A stretch of DNA of 20,172 bases from Bacteroidales bacterium UBA6366 (GTDB lineage Bacteria > Bacteroidota > Bacteroidia > Bacteroidales > UBA932). Shown one piece after another: positions 1 through 8,806 of the stretch; position 1 is the first letter of the stretch; the number at the start of each line of letters is the position of its first letter. Below the pieces are notes generated by a model. It had not been told where the DNA came from. It saw nothing but the letters and a program-made list of their open reading frames with translations, and did not search any database. The translations under genes were made by a program, and so were the position numbers. The DNA lies in contig DJRG01000055.1 in the NCBI GenBank assembly GCA_002438845.1, positions 3,409 through 23,580 on the forward strand, written 5' to 3'.

Positions 1-1115
1 CCGGTCGAGGCGGTCCCGTCACGGTTCTCAGCGAAATCGCTGACATCGGCGTACATACTCCAGACCAAAGGCGAGATCACTCCCGTGAACACACTGATCA
101 CAATCTGGAGGATCAGCATCCAGTAGTAGCCTCCCTGACTGATCGGGATGTAGAAAAACAAGGCACTGAACAAGATCAGAGCAGCGAATGAAAGCATGTA
201 AGTGCTTTTCTTGCCGAGTTTTTCGGAAAGAGGGACGGCAAGGGCCACTCCAACCATGTTGCAGACTTCTCCTATCGACAGGAACAGGCCTGCATAGAAC
301 AGAAAACTCAGTGATCCGAGGTTCAGGCGTACATCCTGCCCGATGACATCGTTGAAGAAGTACGCCACAGTGCTTCCCCGGACTGTATTGAAGAGGTTAG
401 AACAAAGTGCCGCTCCGATGAGAATCCACCATGGAGCATTGCGCAGAAGGGATTTAAGGTCACTGCCGACGGAGACCTTGCTGACAGTGCGCAGTTTTTC
501 TCTGGTCATCCTGAAGCATAGAAGGAACAGAATGAGGCAGAAAACCGCTATGACAATCATTGCGTTCCTCCAGCCGGACGGGGCATCGTAGCCTCCGAGA
601 AGCCGGCACAGAGGCTCCCAGCAGAACAGGGCCAGGAAACTGCCACCGTAGGCGAAGAACATCCTGTACGAGCTCAGCACGGTCTTGGTGTCGGAATTGT
701 CCGTCATCACTCCCAGCATCGCTCCGTAAGGCACGTTGACGCCGGTGTAGACGGTCATCATCATGATGTAGGTGAGGTACGCCCAGACGAGTTTGACGGT
801 CGGGGACGCGGCCGGGGTTGAGAACAGGAATATTCCGCTCAGTGCGAAAGGAATAGCCATCAGGAGAAGATAAGGACGGTATTTTCCCCACTTCGTCGTG
901 GTTCTGTCGGCCAGCACTCCCATCATCGGGTCAGTGACTGCGTCCCAGATTCTGGTGACGACTAAAAGCAGGGCGACCTGATCAAGGGTGAGTCCGAATA
1001 TGTTGCTGTAGAAGAACGGGAGGTAGTAGGAGAATATCTTCCAGAACATCGAGGAAGACATGTCTCCGAAGCCGTAGCCGATCTTTTCCGCGAAACCGGT
1101 CCTTATCTTTTCCAT
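1..1115 (-). CDS. MFS/GPH-family sugar:cation symporter, C-terminus cut off by window edge
   Basis: My translation from the ATG at 1115 gives 371 codons that stay open to the window edge; the usual family length is roughly 450-480 aa, so the C-terminal part is missing. The protein is strongly hydrophobic with many predicted membrane helices. Residues 56-62 read RIWDAVTD followed by PMMGVLADRT and then WGKYRPYLL, the cation-site signature of the MelB/GPH family: D58 and D62 align with the two sodium-site aspartates of MelB. The start lies 5 bp after the GH130 stop, so the two are almost certainly co-transcribed. In B. fragilis a transporter of this kind sits beside the GH130 phosphorylase and is thought to bring mannobiose across the inner membrane. 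That substrate is an inference from context; the family assignment is secure. Confidence 0.93.
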   Translation of the reverse strand, partial: MEKIRTGFAEKIGYGFGDMSSSMFWKIFSYYLPFFYSNIFGLTLDQVALLLVVTRIWDAVTDPMMGVLADRTTTKWGKYRPYLLLMAIPFALSGIFLFSTPAASPTVKLVWAYLTYIMMMTVYTGVNVPYGAMLGVMTDNSDTKTVLSSYRMFFAYGGSFLALFCWEPLCRLLGGYDAPSGWRNAMIVIAVFCLILFLLCFRMTREKLRTVSKVSVGSDLKSLLRNAPWWILIGAALCSNLFNTVRGSTVAYFFNDVIGQDVRLNLGSLSFLFYAGLFLSIGEVCNMVGVALAVPLSEKLGKKSTYMLSFAALILFSALFFYIPISQGGYYWMLILQIVISVFTGVISPLVWSMYADVSDFAENRDGTAST

Positions 1116-1120
1116 TGTTG

Positions 1121-2281
1121 TTATGCCTTAAGATTCTTGTCAATCAATCTGTTGAGCGTGCGGACTGACTCACCGGTGGAAAGACCGTCCGGCTCGGTGC
1201 CGAAGCAGTAGTCCACCATCCTGTCAACCGTGGAGGTCGCCACATGCATCCTTGTGTCGCAGGAAGCGTAGTAGATGAAGACCTTCCCGTCCTCGTCAGC
1301 GATCCAACCGTTCGTAAACAGAACGTTCATCACATCCCCGACATATTCCTCACCCTCCGGAGCCATGAAGAACCCCGCCGGCTCGGCGATCACCTTCGAA
1401 GGATCCTCCAAAGATGTCATGTACAAGTAAAGGACGTAGCGAAGTCCTGAAGCACAGCCTCTTACACCATGTGCCAGATGCAACCACCCTTTCGGAGTCC
1501 TGATCGGAGCCGGCCCCTCACCGTTCTTGAGTTCCTTGATCGTGTGGTAGTGGCGCAGGTTGATGATCTTCTCATCCTTGACCTCTGCGTTCGTGATGTC
1601 ATCCACAAGAGCCCAGCCGATTCCCCCACCGTTGCCGGCATCGATGAATCCGTCCTGCGGCCTTGTGTAAAGGGCATATTTCCCGTCCACGAACTCAGGA
1701 TGAAGCACGACATTCCTCTGCTGGGAACCAGACTTGAGGTCAGGAAGCCTGTCCCAATGGATCAAATCCTTTGTCCTTGCGATTCCCGCGCAGGCCACAG
1801 CCGAGGACAAATCCCCCGCCGGAGCGGAAGGGTCCTTGCGCTCCACGCAGAACAGTCCGTAGATCCAGCCGTCCTCATGGGCTGTGAGCCTCATGTCATA
1901 GACATTGGTGGCCGGCTCGCCATATTCAGGCATTGTGATAGGCCTGTCCCAGAAACGGAAGTTGTCCACCCCGTCCGGACTCTCGGCGATCGCAAAGAAT
2001 GATTTCCTGTCAGCGCCCTCGACACGGACGGCAAGGACGTATTTCCCGTTCCATTTGATGGCTCCGGAATTGAACGTCGCATGGATTCCGAACCTTTCCT
2101 CAAGATAAGGATTCGTCTCAGGATCAAGGTCATACCTCCAAAACAAAGGGGCATGTGCACCAGTGAGTACCGGGTTCTTGTACCTTTCATAGACTCCGTT
2201 GACATAGACAGGTTCGTTCTTCAATGAGACCAGCTTTTCGTGTTCGGCCTCCAACCACTTCAATCTTTCTTCAAAATCCAT
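1121..2281 (-). CDS. GH130 4-O-beta-D-mannosyl-D-glucose phosphorylase
   Basis: Predicted cytoplasmic phosphorylase (386 aa, no signal peptide) that splits mannosyl-glucose with phosphate into mannose 1-phosphate and glucose. The sequence matches GH130 subfamily 1 along its whole length as I remember the B. fragilis enzyme: a stretch ending in ATNVYDMRLTAHEDGW carries the proposed general acid (D129 in this numbering, D131 in BfMGP), followed by SQQRNVVLHPEF, YTRPQDGFID, GWLHLAHGVR and YYASCDTRMHVATST. The frame extends seven codons further to a TTG at 2302, but I prefer the ATG at 2281, which fits the family's N-terminal length. It follows GH26 by 35 bp and precedes the transporter by 5 bp. 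With the epimerase at 18292 it completes the mannobiose to Man-Glc to Man-1-P route. GH130 also includes phosphorylases for other beta-mannosides, so exact specificity is an inference from subfamily and context. Confidence 0.93.
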   Translation of the reverse strand: MDFEERLKWLEAEHEKLVSLKNEPVYVNGVYERYKNPVLTGAHAPLFWRYDLDPETNPYLEERFGIHATFNSGAIKWNGKYVLAVRVEGADRKSFFAIAESPDGVDNFRFWDRPITMPEYGEPATNVYDMRLTAHEDGWIYGLFCVERKDPSAPAGDLSSAVACAGIARTKDLIHWDRLPDLKSGSQQRNVVLHPEFVDGKYALYTRPQDGFIDAGNGGGIGWALVDDITNAEVKDEKIINLRHYHTIKELKNGEGPAPIRTPKGWLHLAHGVRGCASGLRYVLYLYMTSLEDPSKVIAEPAGFFMAPEGEEYVGDVMNVLFTNGWIADEDGKVFIYYASCDTRMHVATSTVDRMVDYCFGTEPDGLSTGESVRTLNRLIDKNLKA

Positions 2282-2316
2282 CTCTAATATATTCTTTATC
2301 AAAATTCAAAATACTT

Positions 2317-3450
2317 TTATTTCAGGAATATGGTTCTGTCGTCTCCGCAAAACTCCTTGAAATCCTCAGCGTCGGCTGAGCCCTCGAAAGGAGCGAAATA
2401 ATGCTCCGGCTTGTCCCAAGCGTTCCTCCAAGTCAAGACATAGCAGACCGGGGCGTCCTTGAGATTCTCCAGCAGGACATCGGTCCACCAACGAGGATCA
2501 GGCGTGGACTCAAAGCCGGTCTCACTGAGCGCAAGCAACTTACCGTGGGCGTCAGCTATGCCGGACAGAAGTTCCATGTCCAAACGCAGCACCTTGCCGA
2601 AGTAGGCGTTGGCTTCCCCAATCCTTTCAGAGTCGGTCTTGGTGGAATCAGCGGAGGCATAGTCGTAGTGATCCACCCCGATGATGTCAACATTCCCGTC
2701 ACCCGGATAACGGCTGTAGAAACTCTCCTCGGTAAGGTTGGAGTTCGGAGAATATACCCACACAAGGTTTCTGAGCCCGCGGGTCACGGCAAGATATTCA
2801 TGAGTCATTGAATATAATTCCTTGTACTGCTCCTCGGTGCAGCAGGAGGCGCCCCACCAGAACCAGCCGCCGAGATTCTCATGCCACGGTCTGAATATCA
2901 CCGGAATCATCTCGCCCTTTGAGTCCTTCAAGGAGCCAAGGAAATCAGCCGCCCTGGAAAGCCATTCCATGAACAGCCCGTGGTTCGCTCCACCTTCCAG
3001 AACTCCGGCCACGGCCTGATCCGAGCTGACATCCCAGGCATCACCTCCGGTCTGCGGATTGCGTGGATGCCAGGAGAATGTCACAGCCCCTCCCCTTTCG
3101 TAGTGGGTCACAGCCGCCCTGCGCATAAGGCTGAACGGGACATTGTCCAGATTCGCCTCGTCTCCAAGTTCGATTCCGCCCAGATCAAAGCCAACCCCGG
3201 CCGGGAACTGTCCGCTGACGGACTTGACATCAGAACGGTCGAGAGGGTCGCCCTGGGCATCCTCAACCTTCCATGAATGGCCATAGACGAGGTCATCCTG
3301 ATGGAAGTACATGAATCGGCCTTCTGACGAAGCCGCCTTCAGTGTCGTCATCAATTCGTTGGCACCTTTGTCAAGATGAGGCCACTCGGCCTTGGAAGCG
3401 CAACCGGCAGCGAGAACCGCCACGGAAATCATTGTGAGTATTCCTTTCAT
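2317..3450 (-). CDS. GH26 endo-beta-1,4-mannanase, lipoprotein
   Basis: Endo-acting mannanase of 377 aa, anchored as a lipoprotein: the signal peptide ends in the lipobox LAAGC (C17). The catalytic pair of GH26 is clear. RPWHENLGGWFWWG carries the acid/base E191, preceded by the conserved His, and LSETGFES carries the nucleophile E310. The N-terminal YFHQDD and FSWHPRNP stretches also fit the family. The ATG at 3450 is chosen over an upstream TTG at 3456 because it starts 2 bp after the GH5_4 stop and gives a normal signal peptide. Length and architecture resemble the single-domain ManA of B. fragilis, which releases mannobiose. Whether it faces outside or the periplasm cannot be told from the lipobox alone; the residues after the cysteine (ASKAEW) are not strongly acidic. 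Confidence 0.93.
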   Translation of the reverse strand: MKGILTMISVAVLAAGCASKAEWPHLDKGANELMTTLKAASSEGRFMYFHQDDLVYGHSWKVEDAQGDPLDRSDVKSVSGQFPAGVGFDLGGIELGDEANLDNVPFSLMRRAAVTHYERGGAVTFSWHPRNPQTGGDAWDVSSDQAVAGVLEGGANHGLFMEWLSRAADFLGSLKDSKGEMIPVIFRPWHENLGGWFWWGASCCTEEQYKELYSMTHEYLAVTRGLRNLVWVYSPNSNLTEESFYSRYPGDGNVDIIGVDHYDYASADSTKTDSERIGEANAYFGKVLRLDMELLSGIADAHGKLLALSETGFESTPDPRWWTDVLLENLKDAPVCYVLTWRNAWDKPEHYFAPFEGSADAEDFKEFCGDDRTIFLK

Positions 3451-3452
3451 AA

Positions 3453-5045
3453 TCAATATTTAGGGGCCTTGTTATAGACTGATTCGAGAGTGTAACTGAT
3501 TCCTTCTTTGTAGAAACCATTCGAGCAGGTCTCCACAATCTGCTTGCTGTAAACAGGGTCAAGATATTCACCCGTCTCGTGGTTGATGATGCCGTAGGTC
3601 TCCCCGTTGGAGCCGACAGCCCCATTCTCCCAGATGAAACCGCTGATTCCGAATGTCTTGGCACATTTGCTGACATATTCAAGCCAATAGAGCTGGAACT
3701 TGCGAGCGGTGGCGTCAGTTCTGTTCGTGCAGCCATATTCACCCATATAGACCGGCACGCCATTCTCCACATAGGCCTTGTAGAACTTGTAGCAGATCTC
3801 CTTGTGGAAGTCCTCCGAATAGTTTGAATCGGATAGGTTGGAACGCCTTGTGTGCCCCCAATCACTCGCCTCTCCTGTCTGACAGAACGCGTAAGGAGTG
3901 TAGTTGTGGAAGCTTACCATAACCCTCTTCGCCGGGTCATCCGGCAGCACGAAGCCATCGTTGAGAGTGAAGGACGGATCCGCGGCATAGCCCGGCACAC
4001 CGAGCCACCTTTGGGCGTTGTTGCCTCCCGTGGCACGCACCGCATCCACAAACGTTTGGTTCCACTCATTGAGTATGTCGTTCTGCTTTTTCTTTCCGGC
4101 GGCGCTCTTATAGTCCTCGCCCCATCCCCAATGACCGTCCTGAATCTCGTTGAAGGACTCGAAGATCAGAAAATCACCCTTGTCCTTGAACTTTTCAGCG
4201 ATCTGGGTCCAGACCGCCTTGATCTCGGCCTTGATCTGGGTGTTGACAGCGGCATCAGCGGCAGCTCCACGGATGTTGAGCCAATGGGTGGTGTATGAGC
4301 CGTTCTTGAAGTCCAACGAGCCGTCGTGGTGGATGTTGATGATCGTGTTGAGACCGGCCTGTTCAGCCCAATCCACAAGCTCGGCAACCCTATCAAGGCG
4401 GTCATCAATCTTGTAGTCCGGAGCAGATCCTATGTGGCCAAGCCATGTGATCGGAATCCTCACGGACTTGAAGCCCTTGGATTTCAGACTGGTGAAGACA
4501 GACTTCGACAGTTTCTGTCCGTTCGTCCAGCACCCCTCGATGGCTTTCTCGGAATTTCCGTCAAAAGCGTCCATCTGGTTGCCGATGTTCAGTCCAAGGC
4601 CAAGTTTCTCAGCCATTTTCCACGCATCGTTATCTCCTTTCTCAGGCTCTGTCGGAGTCTCTGGCTCAACCGGTTTCTCCTTACCTGGCTGCGAGATCGA
4701 AACCTCCTGCGAGAACGATCCGCTCTTGATGGTGATCACAGCGGTGCGGGCCTCGTAGGTATCGTTTGACGCCACCTTGACGGGATAGTCAATCTTGTAC
4801 TTTGAATATGTCCCGTCAGTCACCGTGACCCAGTTCTGACTGGCCACGGCAGTAGGTCTTGCCGGAGCAGTGACGCTTACCGTGAAGCCGCCACCCTCGA
4901 CAGGGGCCTCATAACTTACAGGAGACACAGTCATCGTTGTCGGAGCCTCCGGCTCTGGAGCAGGGGTCTCGTTTTCTTTCCCTCCGCAGGAAAAAAGCAG
5001 CGCCGCGGCAAGGAATATTACAGGCATTCTCAATCGCATATTCAT
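3453..5045 (-). CDS. BACON-domain GH5 (subfamily 4-like) endo-beta-glycanase lipoprotein
   Basis: 530-aa lipoprotein (lipobox LLFSC, C20) with an acidic/proline spacer, one BACON domain at about residues 38-120, a second Pro/Glu linker at about 121-138, and a GH5 catalytic domain to the end. Active-site blocks are GLGLNIGNQMDAFDG, VRIPITW, INIHHDG, FESFNE (acid/base E300), SFHNY, MGEYGC (nucleophile E436) and IWENG with a following GIINHETGEYLDP. This pattern is that of GH5_4, which includes endoglucanases, xyloglucanases, licheninases and some glucomannanases. BACON domains are thought to hold the catalytic domain away from the membrane. It lies second in a hydrolase block behind a strong intercistronic hairpin and touches GH26 (2 bp apart). 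Family is secure; subfamily is by motif recognition; substrate is open, with glucomannan favoured by context. Confidence 0.9.
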   Translation of the reverse strand: MNMRLRMPVIFLAAALLFSCGGKENETPAPEPEAPTTMTVSPVSYEAPVEGGGFTVSVTAPARPTAVASQNWVTVTDGTYSKYKIDYPVKVASNDTYEARTAVITIKSGSFSQEVSISQPGKEKPVEPETPTEPEKGDNDAWKMAEKLGLGLNIGNQMDAFDGNSEKAIEGCWTNGQKLSKSVFTSLKSKGFKSVRIPITWLGHIGSAPDYKIDDRLDRVAELVDWAEQAGLNTIINIHHDGSLDFKNGSYTTHWLNIRGAAADAAVNTQIKAEIKAVWTQIAEKFKDKGDFLIFESFNEIQDGHWGWGEDYKSAAGKKKQNDILNEWNQTFVDAVRATGGNNAQRWLGVPGYAADPSFTLNDGFVLPDDPAKRVMVSFHNYTPYAFCQTGEASDWGHTRRSNLSDSNYSEDFHKEICYKFYKAYVENGVPVYMGEYGCTNRTDATARKFQLYWLEYVSKCAKTFGISGFIWENGAVGSNGETYGIINHETGEYLDPVYSKQIVETCSNGFYKEGISYTLESVYNKAPKY

Positions 5046-5054
5046 TTAATTTGG

Positions 5055-5086
5055 ATTCCGGAGGAGGTTTCACCCTCCCCCGGAAT
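5055..5086 (-). promoter_or_regulatory. Intercistronic RNA hairpin before the GH5_4 gene
   Basis: In the 57-bp gap between the 801-aa lipoprotein gene and the GH5_4 gene the two 13-base arms 5055-5067 and 5074-5086 pair fully in the minus-strand transcript, with one G-U wobble and a six-base loop (GUGAAA). The stem is mostly G-C. No U-run follows; the hairpin is followed by nine bases and then the GH5_4 ATG. It therefore looks like an mRNA stabiliser, processing site or translation/transcription attenuator and not a simple terminator. The structure is seen directly; its role is inferred. Confidence 0.75.
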
Positions 5087-5102
5087 AATATCAAAACAGG
5101 TC

Positions 5103-7508
5103 CTACAAGAACGCTATCTTCTTAACTGTAATACCCTTGCCTTGAACGATGAGGGCAAACCCCCAATTAGCTTTCGTTGTAAGTTTGGTAAAGATAGGCT
5201 TTGTGGCCTTGAAACTGACGTAACCCTTTCCGAAGGCCTCAGGAGAGTTCTCAGCGTTTAACTGGTTAGCCTTCCCCGGCATATTCAGATCATTAAGTTC
5301 ACCCCAGTGACCGTCAAAGAGTTGGATCTGCCAATCGGTCTCCGACTTCGCCGAGAAATAGATTCGGATCTCGCAGTCCTCTTCCAGCCCGGCGTTCACC
5401 CAGTCGTCCTCGGTTCCGATCTCAAGATTGTTCTCGTAGTTGTCTCCGGTGTACCTTTCACCTTCCCAGATGACCTTCTCGGTCGCTCCGTAGTGGATAA
5501 GACTTACGCCCTTGATGACAGCACCTTCACCCTGGCACTGGAACGCTCCACCCCATGTGGTGTCCTGATTGATGAGCTGGGCAAGAATATCCGCAGTCAC
5601 ATTGAACGCGAAATACCCTGCGGAAGCGTCACAATTGTTAGGAGTGATCGTGTCCGCTCCATCTATTTCCGCAAATTTGAACGGATCTCCCCAATGACCG
5701 GCATAGGTCTTGATCTGCCACCATTCATTGTAAGTGGTGAAGTAAACTCTGATGACGTCACCCTCTGCGATGCCTATCTCCTGGAAGGCGTTAGGCGCAC
5801 CAAGATAAGGAGAGTTGCCCCAGCCGGCAAGGTCTTCATTTCCTTCCCAGATGAATGTCTCGGTGTAAGGAGCAGTGATCTCGAACGGAACAGGCCAGTT
5901 GAATGTCTCACCGGTCACGAGGGTGATTCCCAGACGATAGACTCCAGGGCCGACTCCCTCAGGGATTCCGAATGACATGGAGTCATCTGTCCTGTTGACA
6001 AATGAAATGACTTTCTTGCCCTTGATGGTGAGGGACTCGATGTTCTGGAGGTTGGTTCCGGTGATCGATACCTGACGTCCCACACTGAATGAAGGCTTTG
6101 TGAAGGTGATGGAGACAGCCTCGTCGTAAGTGATCTCCACATTGGCGGAAACTGACTCGTAGCCATTGGCAGCGGTCACTGTGAACGGACCGTTATAAGC
6201 CTCGCGGGCCACAGTGACGGTGATCTTCTCAGGGCTGTCGATGACATATTCACAAGTGATGAATCCCTGCACATCATCTCCGTTCTTGACACCCGTGACG
6301 AGGTCAAGGTCGGTTCCGCTGAGCTCTATCTTGTCCTTTCCTGCCACGGCGGAAGTCTTGTCAACTCCGGTAATCACCGGCTTCACGACCTCGATCTCAG
6401 GAGTTGTGGCCTGCTTTCCGGACTCAAGGGTCACGGTGACAGCACCGTCCTTGGCCGCAGCCGGAATGTCAGCGTAGAGTTTTCCGTCCTTGAGGACGAA
6501 TGAGGCCTCCGCATTGTTGAACTCAAGTTTGGTCACAAGGTCAAGATCCGAGCCAGAGATCTCCACTGAGCCACCTGCCTTATAACGACCATCTTTTGCC
6601 ATTGAGGCAATACCAAGGTCTGCTACAGTGACAGTCTCGATCTCACCGGCGTTGAATGCCTTGCCAGCGAATGAGGTCAAGGTGATATCTCCGTCTGTGG
6701 CTGATGCTGGGAGATTGAATGTGATCGCTGTGGCATCTTCACTGCAAGTGAACTCAACACCGCTTGCTCCGGCAAGATCAATGGTCTGGATCATATCAAG
6801 ATGCTCACCTGTGACAGTGACGACTTCACCGGACTTGTAGGTGGCTTTCTTGGCTGCCACCACAACAGGATCTCCGACAGTCAGTTCCTCTTTGGAATAG
6901 ACGATGTTAGGGATGGTCTGCTCATCCTCAAGCTCGTTCACGTCACCGATCTGGACATAACCACTGACCGCGTTGGCCGGAAGCTTGACCTTCAACTCGT
7001 GACGAGACTGGCTTACAAACTCTGTCGCCCTTACATCTCCGCCGAAGATAACCTCTTTGACGATGTTGAGATATTCACCGGTGATGGTGATGACATCCCC
7101 GGAAAGTACCTCTGCCGGTGCGAATGAAGCGATCTCCATCGGCTCGGTGAAAGTAAGGGACGAGAGGCTTGAATGTTCCTTGCCGTCCTTGTCCACAATA
7201 GTGATCTTACCTGGCTCAGGTCCTTCGAGAGGAATCGTGAAACGGATTTCGGAATGTTTCCCTGATTCCACTACCTCGTACTCAGTGATTGAGACACCGC
7301 CTTGAAGCCGGATCTCAGACACGTCCTGAAGGTTGCTTCCGAGAATGCGGAGCTCGCCTCCACGCATTGCCGGCTCCGGAGCGAAGGCAGCAAGCTTCAC
7401 ACCGTCTCCGTACGGATCAGTGTCCAGTTCCTCCTGTCCGCAACCTGTCAGACCGACAAACGCGGAGCAGAGAGCTATGAGTGCTGAATATTTAAATATC
7501 TTTTTCAT
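5103..7508 (-). CDS. Multi-IPT/TIG surface glycan-binding lipoprotein with tandem C-terminal modules
   Basis: 801-aa lipoprotein (lipobox LTGC, C23; then GQEELDTD), probably the distal surface glycan-binding protein of the SusCD complex. It has about six Ig-like IPT/TIG repeats at roughly 38-120, 123-205, 212-295, 297-375, 376-463 and 465-545; repeats four and five share the string DLDLVT. Two related modules follow, about 550-673 and 677-801. Both contain IWEG, an IR-YF strand, WQI (W597, W726), GHWG (604-607, 733-736) and W-G-A (W652, W782), which reads as an internal duplication of a beta-sandwich, carbohydrate-binding-like domain. I do not recognise a named family for these modules. The ATG at 7508 is preferred to an in-frame ATG at 7523 because the latter overlaps a GGAGG ribosome site. 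No catalytic motif is visible. Confidence 0.85.
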   Translation of the reverse strand: MKKIFKYSALIALCSAFVGLTGCGQEELDTDPYGDGVKLAAFAPEPAMRGGELRILGSNLQDVSEIRLQGGVSITEYEVVESGKHSEIRFTIPLEGPEPGKITIVDKDGKEHSSLSSLTFTEPMEIASFAPAEVLSGDVITITGEYLNIVKEVIFGGDVRATEFVSQSRHELKVKLPANAVSGYVQIGDVNELEDEQTIPNIVYSKEELTVGDPVVVAAKKATYKSGEVVTVTGEHLDMIQTIDLAGASGVEFTCSEDATAITFNLPASATDGDITLTSFAGKAFNAGEIETVTVADLGIASMAKDGRYKAGGSVEISGSDLDLVTKLEFNNAEASFVLKDGKLYADIPAAAKDGAVTVTLESGKQATTPEIEVVKPVITGVDKTSAVAGKDKIELSGTDLDLVTGVKNGDDVQGFITCEYVIDSPEKITVTVAREAYNGPFTVTAANGYESVSANVEITYDEAVSITFTKPSFSVGRQVSITGTNLQNIESLTIKGKKVISFVNRTDDSMSFGIPEGVGPGVYRLGITLVTGETFNWPVPFEITAPYTETFIWEGNEDLAGWGNSPYLGAPNAFQEIGIAEGDVIRVYFTTYNEWWQIKTYAGHWGDPFKFAEIDGADTITPNNCDASAGYFAFNVTADILAQLINQDTTWGGAFQCQGEGAVIKGVSLIHYGATEKVIWEGERYTGDNYENNLEIGTEDDWVNAGLEEDCEIRIYFSAKSETDWQIQLFDGHWGELNDLNMPGKANQLNAENSPEAFGKGYVSFKATKPIFTKLTTKANWGFALIVQGKGITVKKIAFL

Positions 7509-7516
7509 GTTCTTTT

Positions 7517-7521
7517 CCTCC
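7517..7521 (-). promoter_or_regulatory. Shine-Dalgarno site fixing the start of the 801-aa lipoprotein
   Basis: GGAGG in the mRNA sense, followed by AAAAGAAC (8 bases) and the ATG at 7508. The same sequence and spacing stands before susD. An in-frame ATG at 7523 abuts this site, so annotation from there would translate the ribosome site itself as MEEKN. Confidence 0.75.
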
Positions 7522-7526
7522 ATTCA

Positions 7527-8792
7527 TTATTTGTAAGGGACAGCGCGGATGTTGTCAATCTGGATCAACGGAGAGCAAGGTGTTCCCTCTGCTTCTCCAG
7601 CAGCCATAAAGATCTCAAAACCAGAGAACGAGTCGGCAGAAAGCACACCAGATGCCTTTGTTCCATCCCAGTACCAAACGAAGTCGCTGGAGAACGGGAA
7701 TGTCACAGTGATCCATTTTCCGCCTGTGTCAAATGATCCAGTCGCCTTCCAAGGCTTGTACAGCGCACGTGGAAGAGAAATCGCGTCATCATGGAAATAG
7801 GTGTTGTTTGCAGTGGCGAGGGTGCACATGCCAAGACTTGCGAAGTAGATCTGCATCGGGCATCCAGTCCATGGATGATCCTCAGGAATGCGCATCTCGA
7901 ACTTGAGAGCCATGTTGGCGAAATCCGTGAAATCAACGACTTTTCTAAGGTCAATTCCTTCAGGGTCATCGTAAGTCTCCGGAGTGTTCCAGTTGCCCGG
8001 CCAATACTCAAAGTGGTAGCCCGTGTCACCCCAGTCGGTACCGTCAGCCTTGAGGCCACCGGCATCGTAGAGTTGGAGATAGTTGCCGTCCAGCGAGTTC
8101 TCATCGCTTTGAATAGTCATGGCATGCCAACCATGGTTTCCACGGGCATCATCGAAGCTGAACAGCATGCCACGGCTGTCTTTGTACTGGAAGATGGACT
8201 GAGCGGTTCCTGATTCGGTTGTCACCTTAATCTTGCCAGGCTGCGCGCCTTCAGGGACCACAACATCAAATGAGTTGATTGTCACATTGGAAATTGCGGT
8301 AGCCTCAGCACCTGGGAATTCAACCGTGAGAGGTTCTGCGAAATAGTTACCGGTGATGGTGACAGTCTCGCCAGGAGCAGCCCACTCGAAAGACATTCCA
8401 TTCACTTTCGGAACTGGAAGAAGCACTTTGAAGTCATAGTCCACGACTGTGCTATCCTTTGTGATAAGGTACATCTTGTCAGTCGTGACAACAGGCAGAT
8501 TCTTAGGAACGGCCACTACAAGGGTCTCGTCAGTCATGTAGCTGGTGTTAAGAATGGCCGGTTGGTCATTGAAATAGATGTCATGGACACTCTTGAGGTT
8601 CTCGCCCACGATGCAGATGATCTGCTCAAGGCTTGCCGATGTGATGGTCACATCCTGATCCGCAGGCCTTACGAAATGAACGGTCGGCTTGCCGTCAGCC
8701 TGTCTGAAACGATCCGGGTAGTCAGCCCTGTCGCAGGAGAAAAGGCCAGCCACACAGAGAGCGGCAACAAAATATTTTATGATTGATTTCAT
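7527..8792 (-). CDS. Surface glycan-binding lipoprotein (SGBP-B-like)
   Basis: 421-aa lipoprotein with lipobox GLFSC (C20) and an acidic stretch after it (DRADYPD). Two IPT/Ig-like domains occupy about residues 35-125 and 127-204 (the second with PGETVTITGNYF), followed by a C-terminal domain of about 215 residues rich in aromatics: GNHGWHAM, YHFEYWPGNWNTPE, HPWTGCPMQIYF, YKPWKATG, FVWYWDG and the closing LIQIDNIRAVPYK. This layout resembles the SGBP-B proteins of Bacteroides xyloglucan loci, with Ig-like spacers carrying a terminal glycan-binding domain. It directly follows susD by 14 bp, the usual place for such a protein, and should capture polysaccharide at the cell surface. The ligand is inferred from the locus to be a beta-mannan or glucomannan; binding to a beta-glucan backbone cannot be excluded. 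Confidence 0.87.
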   Translation of the reverse strand: MKSIIKYFVAALCVAGLFSCDRADYPDRFRQADGKPTVHFVRPADQDVTITSASLEQIICIVGENLKSVHDIYFNDQPAILNTSYMTDETLVVAVPKNLPVVTTDKMYLITKDSTVVDYDFKVLLPVPKVNGMSFEWAAPGETVTITGNYFAEPLTVEFPGAEATAISNVTINSFDVVVPEGAQPGKIKVTTESGTAQSIFQYKDSRGMLFSFDDARGNHGWHAMTIQSDENSLDGNYLQLYDAGGLKADGTDWGDTGYHFEYWPGNWNTPETYDDPEGIDLRKVVDFTDFANMALKFEMRIPEDHPWTGCPMQIYFASLGMCTLATANNTYFHDDAISLPRALYKPWKATGSFDTGGKWITVTFPFSSDFVWYWDGTKASGVLSADSFSGFEIFMAAGEAEGTPCSPLIQIDNIRAVPYK

Positions 8793-8806
8793 AAGTTACT
8801 CACTGA

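Noticed and set aside
460..891. 143-codon minus-strand frame inside the symporter region
   Set aside because: It is an out-of-frame shadow; the frame from 1115 gives a continuous GPH transporter.
5055..5086. Hairpin as a classical intrinsic terminator
   Set aside because: No U-run follows the stem on either strand and the downstream gene continues the same pathway.
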